Shown here in pieces: positions 59,066 through 64,000 of a stretch of 64,000 bases of DNA. The translations under genes and the position numbers were made by a program. The notes beneath the pieces are model-generated. The model saw only the letters and a program-made list of their open reading frames with translations, ran no database searches and was not told where the DNA came from. This stretch comes from Hypoxylon rubiginosum (Eukaryota > Ascomycota > Sordariomycetes > Xylariales > Hypoxylaceae), in NCBI GenBank assembly GCA_902806565.1, contig CADCXA010000050.1, positions 903,778 to 967,777 of the forward strand. The letters run 5' to 3'. Position 1 is the stretch's first letter; each line of letters begins with the position of its first letter.

Positions 59066-59814
59066 ATGAAAGTTAAATTTATAAAACTATTAAAAATAAA
59101 AATAACATTTTAATTAAAAAAAATAAATAAAACTTTTAAAAGAATTTAAATACATTTTATTTTAATTTAAATACATTTTCTTTTTAACCGTTTTTATTTT
59201 TTTTCTTAGCTTTTTTCTTAGTTTTTAATTTATTAAGATTTTATAGATTTTATTATAATATTTTTAATTTTTTTAAATAAAAAAGTTCACGTTATTATTA
59301 TAACTAAAAAATTTTAAAAATTAACTTATTTATTGTTACTTATAATTTAAATAAAAAGTTTTTTATTTAACGTTTTTAAAAAAATAACTAATTATTTTTT
59401 TTATTTAATTAATTAAAAAAATTTATAAAAACTATTATATTATTATATTAATATTAATATATAAAATATTTACTATATTTTATTAATATAAAAAAAACTA
59501 TTATATATTTTAAATTTAAATTAAAATAAAAAAAATAAAATATAATATTAATATTAATATTTAATTATTTAATATAATTAATAAAAGTAATACGTTTTTA
59601 ATTATTATTTTTATTTTTATTTCGCACTTATTTTTATAAATTAATATTTTAAAAATTAAAATTATTTATAAATTATTTTTTTTATTAATTATATTAAACA
59701 TATTATTAATAAACATAAATATAAAAAGAAATAAAAAGAAAATTAAAAAATTAATAAACTAATAAAAAAACATTTATTTATTTTTAAAATAAAACTCTTA
59801 AAAAAAAGAAATAA

Positions 59815-60177
59815 TATTATAATTTATAACTTATAACCTAAAAAATAACTTAAATATAAAGCCTAGATAAAAATTATTAAAACCATTAAAAATTAAAAGT
59901 TATATAATAAAATTATATAATATTTTTAATATTTAAAAACCTATTAAATATTTAAATATTAAATATTTAAAAACTTATTAAATATTTAAATATTTATATA
60001 AATAAATAAAAAATATAAAAAAAAGTAAATTCCTTTTATAATTACTTTTTTTTAACTATTATTTTAAGTATATATTTATTTTTTAAATATATAAAAGAAA
60101 TTTTTTAAGTTTTATATATATATTTAAATTATTTTATAATTATTATTATTATTTTTATATTAGGAACTTTATTAACG
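59815..60177 (+). repeat. 3' LTR of the chromovirus (about 362 bp)
   Basis: The second LTR copy lies 7,462 bp from the first and is equal in length. It differs from the first mainly by C/T and G/A changes (for example CCTAG against CTTAA), as expected when RIP hits two copies independently. It ends TTAACG, then CCACGG. Confidence 0.75.
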
Positions 60178-63100
60178 CCACGGTTTATAATAATATTTAT
60201 TTATTATTTTTACTTTTTTAAAAATTAATTTTAATTAAATTTAAAACGGTTATTTTTATTATATAATTAATAGTTTAATTTTAATTATTTTATTATTAAA
60301 TTAAGTTTATTTTTTCTTAATATATTAAAATTTATAAATATATTTTTATAGATTTATTTAACTTTTTAAATAATATTAATAAATTTTTTATTAATATTTA
60401 AAAGATTCTTTTAATAAAAATATATTAATTTAATAATTTTATTTAATAAGGTTTTAATAATATAATTTTAAAAAATAGTTTTAAATTATTAAATTAATTT
60501 ATTTAAATTTAATATTTTAATAAAATATTAAATTATATTTTTATTATATTTAAGTTTAAATATTTTTTTTAAATTATAATATTTTTTTAAAACGTTTTTA
60601 AAACGTTTTTTTAAAATAAGTTTATAATTTATTAAAAGGTTTATAAGTTTTATTTATTTTATTATTTATAGTTTTTATTAATATTATATTTAAGTTTTTT
60701 TTATTAATAAAAAGTTTATTTAATTAATATAATAATAGTTTTTTAAGAAACGTTTTATATATATTTTTATATATAATTTTATCTTTAAATATTAAGGTTA
60801 AAATTTAAAAAAGTTTTTATTATTATAAGTAATAAATTTATTAAAATATATAAAATTAATAATAATAAAAATAAAATAAATTAATTATTTAAATGTTTAA
60901 ATTAATTTATTTTTTAATATAATTAAAAAAGTTAATTTAGTTTATAAAATATAAAAAAATAACGGCTTTTATAAACATTTTAATAATAAATTTCTTTTTT
61001 ATTAAAATTATTAAAAAAAAATAATAAATTGTTTTTTTAATTTTTTTTAAATATAAAGAGTTTAATTTAAATAAAGCTAAATTAAATTTAAATATTAATA
61101 ATAATTTTTTTAATTTAATTAATTTATGAAGTTTAAATAAATAATTAATATTTTATTTTTATTTTTAAATTAAAATATATAAATAAAAAATAAATATTAA
61201 AAATAATATTAAATTAAATTAATTATTAAAAGTTAAATTTAAGTATTGTTTATTTTTTTATATTTTTAAATATTAATTATATATTAATTAATTAATTAAT
61301 AATTAATTATTTAATAAATTTAATAAAAATAAATTTAATATATATTTAAAAATTTAATAATTATTTTTAAAAAGCTGAGTTTAATTAAATTAAATTAATA
61401 TATTTTTAAATAGGTAATTTATTAATTTATAGGTTTTTAATAATAGTTTATTTTATAATTTTATTTTAAGTTTTTTTATAAATATTAAAATTAATATATA
61501 ATAATTTTAAAATTAAATATTATTTTTAAATAATTTAAATTAGTTTATTAATAACGGTTTATTATATAATATTATTATTTATAAATTTAATAATAATTTT
61601 TTAAACTTATTATAAAAATATTTAATTAAAATATTTAATTTAATTTTTAAAATTAATAATTTAAATAATTTATAAAAGTTTAAATATATATAAAACTTAT
61701 TTTATTAAAAGTTTAAAACTATAATTAATTACTTAAGGTTTTATAAACTTTAATTACTTAAATAAACTAATTTTAAAATATATTTTATTTTAATTTTTAA
61801 TATATTTTATTAATATAATAAATATTTTTAACGCTTATTATTTTTTTTTAATAAAAAAAAAACATCCTTATTATTTATTATTATTTTCTTTTTAATATTA
61901 TTAAATAACGTTATTAATAATAAATATTATTAATATATTTAAATTTTTTTTAAAATAAACTAAATGTTTAATAATAATTATTATAACGTGAACTTAAATA
62001 TTTATAATTTACACGCGGGGTTTATATATAAACGTTATTTTATTAATTTAAAAGCTAAAACCAGGGCCGGAATATATATAATATTTTATATAAATATATA
62101 TTAATAAAAAATAAGTTATTTTAAAATAATTATATATATAACTTATAAATTTTTTTTTTTTTTTGTTTTTTATATTTAAATACGCTTATTTATTTTTAAA
62201 TAACTAAGCTTAGTTTTTTTATTTATTTAAACAATATATAATAATAATTTTTATTTTTATTTATACTTAATTAATAATAACTAATAATATTTATATATAT
62301 TTATTAATATTTTTTAATATATAAATATTATTAATTTATTATTTAATTATTTTTTTAATTTATATTTTTATTATTTTAATTTCTTTCTAAGTTTTTTTTA
62401 TTATTTTAATAATATTATTAATATTATTATATTTTAATTTTATAACTTTTAATATATTTTTTATATTATTTTTATTTTTCTTAATTATTTATAAAATTTT
62501 ATTTTTTAATCTTTTAATAATTTTATTTAAAAAAATAATAATTAAATTAATATTTTATAATTTAATAACTTATTATTATTAAAAAACTTAATTAAAATAA
62601 AAAACTTAAATATTAATTATTATAATAACTTAGAAATTTTAATTATTAATATTAATATATTTTTTTTTAATAAACTAGGATTTTTATTATTATTAAAAAA
62701 CTTAATTACTAGTATTAATATTTTTTTTTTTTAATAAATTAAACCTTTTATAATTTTAATTTAAATAATTAACTATTTATAATTAATTGTTATTATTTAA
62801 AAACTTATTAATTAATATTAACTTTTTTTATTTTTATTTTATTAACGTTTTAATTAATTGGTTAAAAATCGTTATTTTAATTAATTATTTTATTATTTAT
62901 ATAATTTTATAATAAAAAATCTAGTGGTTAATTTTCTTATTATTTAATTAAAAACTAAGTATAATTTATTAAAAGTTATTAAAACTTAAATATTTTAATA
63001 TATGTTTTTAATTATATTATTTAAATTAATTTAACTTAAAAAAAAATTATTTAATTCTTTAAAACATTATATTAATATTTTTATAAGTATTTTTATTAAT

Positions 63101-64000
63101 TTAAATAACTTTTAACTAATTAATATTAAAAACTTTTAATTATTAATAATTATTTTATATAAGTTTATTAACGTTTTATTTAAATTAATACTTAAAATAA
63201 ATATAATTCTTTAAAGAATTAATAAAACATTTTATTAGTAAAAATATATTTAATTATTATTATTAATTTAATTCAATTAACTTTTTTTATATATTTTACT
63301 ATTAAATTTATAACTTTATTAAAAATATTTTATATATTTGTTATTAATATTTTAAATTTATAATTATATTAAACTTTTTTTTAATATTAAAATAAAAAAA
63401 GCTTTAATTAATTTTAATAAAACTATATTTTTAAAAACTTTTTTTAACTTTAATATTTATTTTTTTAAAATTTCAAGCTATTTTTAATTATTTATTAATA
63501 TAATTTAAATTATTATTAATAATAATTATAATATTTTAATTAAATATAAATATTATTTATTATTTTTTTAATTATAATCTAGGAATTTCTTTAAAATATT
63601 AATTTATTTTAAGTTTATATTATTAATATTATTATTATTAAAAATTTTAAACTTAATTTTTTTAGTTATTTTACTTTTATTTTAAATATTAAACTTAATT
63701 TTTATTATAATATTATTATTAATAACTTTTTTATTAATATTAATAATTTTTTTAATAATAAAAATAATAAAAATATTATAATTAAAATTAAAATTAATAA
63801 ATTATTTAAAAAAGCTATTTAAAATAACATTTAAGTTTTTAATTATAAATGTAATATTAATATTAACTATAAATTAATAAAATATAAAATTAATTATATT
63901 TAAAAAAATATTAATAAATATAAATAAGTTTTAATAGTTATATTTAACGTTTTATTTTTTTTATTAACTTTTTTTTCTTTTTTAATTATTTTATAAAAAT
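60178..64000. mobile_element. RIP-mutated AT-only block 2, right flank (runs off the window)
   Basis: AT-only sequence with a T bias on the plus strand like the left flank, consistent with one older repeat split by the chromovirus. A short GC-containing island lies at 62009-62072. No domain could be read with confidence. The block continues past the window. Confidence 0.6.

Larger units (their letters stand above)
52353..60177 (+). mobile_element. Dead chromovirus (Ty3/gypsy LTR retrotransposon with chromodomain), RIP-mutated
   Basis: A 7.8-kb element bounded by two direct LTR copies (52353-52714 and 59815-60177). Between them, on the plus strand, are relics of reverse transcriptase, RNase H and integrase in that order and in one common reading frame, then a chromodomain. 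This order (RT, RNase H, IN, chromodomain) defines Ty3/gypsy chromoviruses. Nearly every Gln/Trp/Arg/Gly codon position expected from the family is now a stop or an AT-rich codon, as RIP would make. Gag and protease could not be recognised in 52.7-56.5 kb. The element cannot encode a protein. Confidence 0.8.

Noticed and set aside
48061..64000. Insertion of mitochondrial DNA as an explanation for the AT block
   Set aside because: No mitochondrial genes or tRNAs are seen, while LTRs, pol relics and CpA-specific depletion fit RIPped retroelements.

Overview
The window is nuclear DNA of a filamentous ascomycete (Pezizomycotina, probably Sordariomycetes). Support comes from short GT-AG introns of 53-160 nt with CTAAC-like branch points, pyrimidine-rich promoters, typical fungal families (GH3, GH128, GT90, HET, EgtD/EasF-type methyltransferase, Clr5-type protein), and long AT-only blocks carrying the mutation pattern of repeat-induced point mutation (RIP). 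The species cannot be named from the sequence alone.

Layout. 1-43 kb is gene-bearing with long intergenic gaps. In order: the 5' part of the SNARE gene bos1 (-); a one-TM cysteine-rich protein (+); a peroxisomal PTS2-bearing 3-ketoacyl-CoA thiolase (-); a secreted GH128 glucanase (-); a GT90/CAP10 glycosyltransferase (+); a mitochondrial beta-carbonic anhydrase (-); an intron-containing tRNA-Asn(GTT) (-); a secreted GH3 beta-glucosidase in three exons (-); a five-exon divergent protein kinase (+); a ten-cysteine small secreted protein (+); a six-exon membrane protein with a DHFC variant of the palmitoyltransferase zinc motif (-); a glyoxalase-like gene (-) divergent from an FAD amine oxidase (+); a Clr5-type gene cut off by an LTR (-); a solo LTR with a perfect 5-bp target duplication; an EgtD/EasF-type methyltransferase (+); a frameshifted transcription-factor relic (-); an unknown protein (-); a 771-aa HET-domain protein (-); and a fungal membrane protein (+).

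43.5-64 kb is the degenerate compartment. A gene fragment at 43.5-43.98 kb runs into a 1.2-kb AT-only block and has a stop where RIP begins. After about 2.9 kb of ordinary but gene-poor DNA, a second AT-only block runs from 48.06 kb to the window end. Inside it I can resolve one complete but dead chromovirus (Ty3/gypsy with a chromodomain). It has two direct LTR copies of about 362 bp at 52,353 and 59,815, and between them relics of reverse transcriptase, RNase H and integrase in one common frame, then a chromodomain. The flanks of this element have the opposite strand bias and look like a different RIPped repeat.

No new defence-type system is evident. The best leads are the RIP-decoded chromovirus and its nesting, the RIP-bordered gene fragment next to a HET gene and a membrane protein, the LTR-truncated gene, the 10-Cys secreted protein, the DHFC membrane protein, and a possible small metabolic neighbourhood (glyoxalase-like, amine oxidase, N-methyltransferase) at 28-35 kb.
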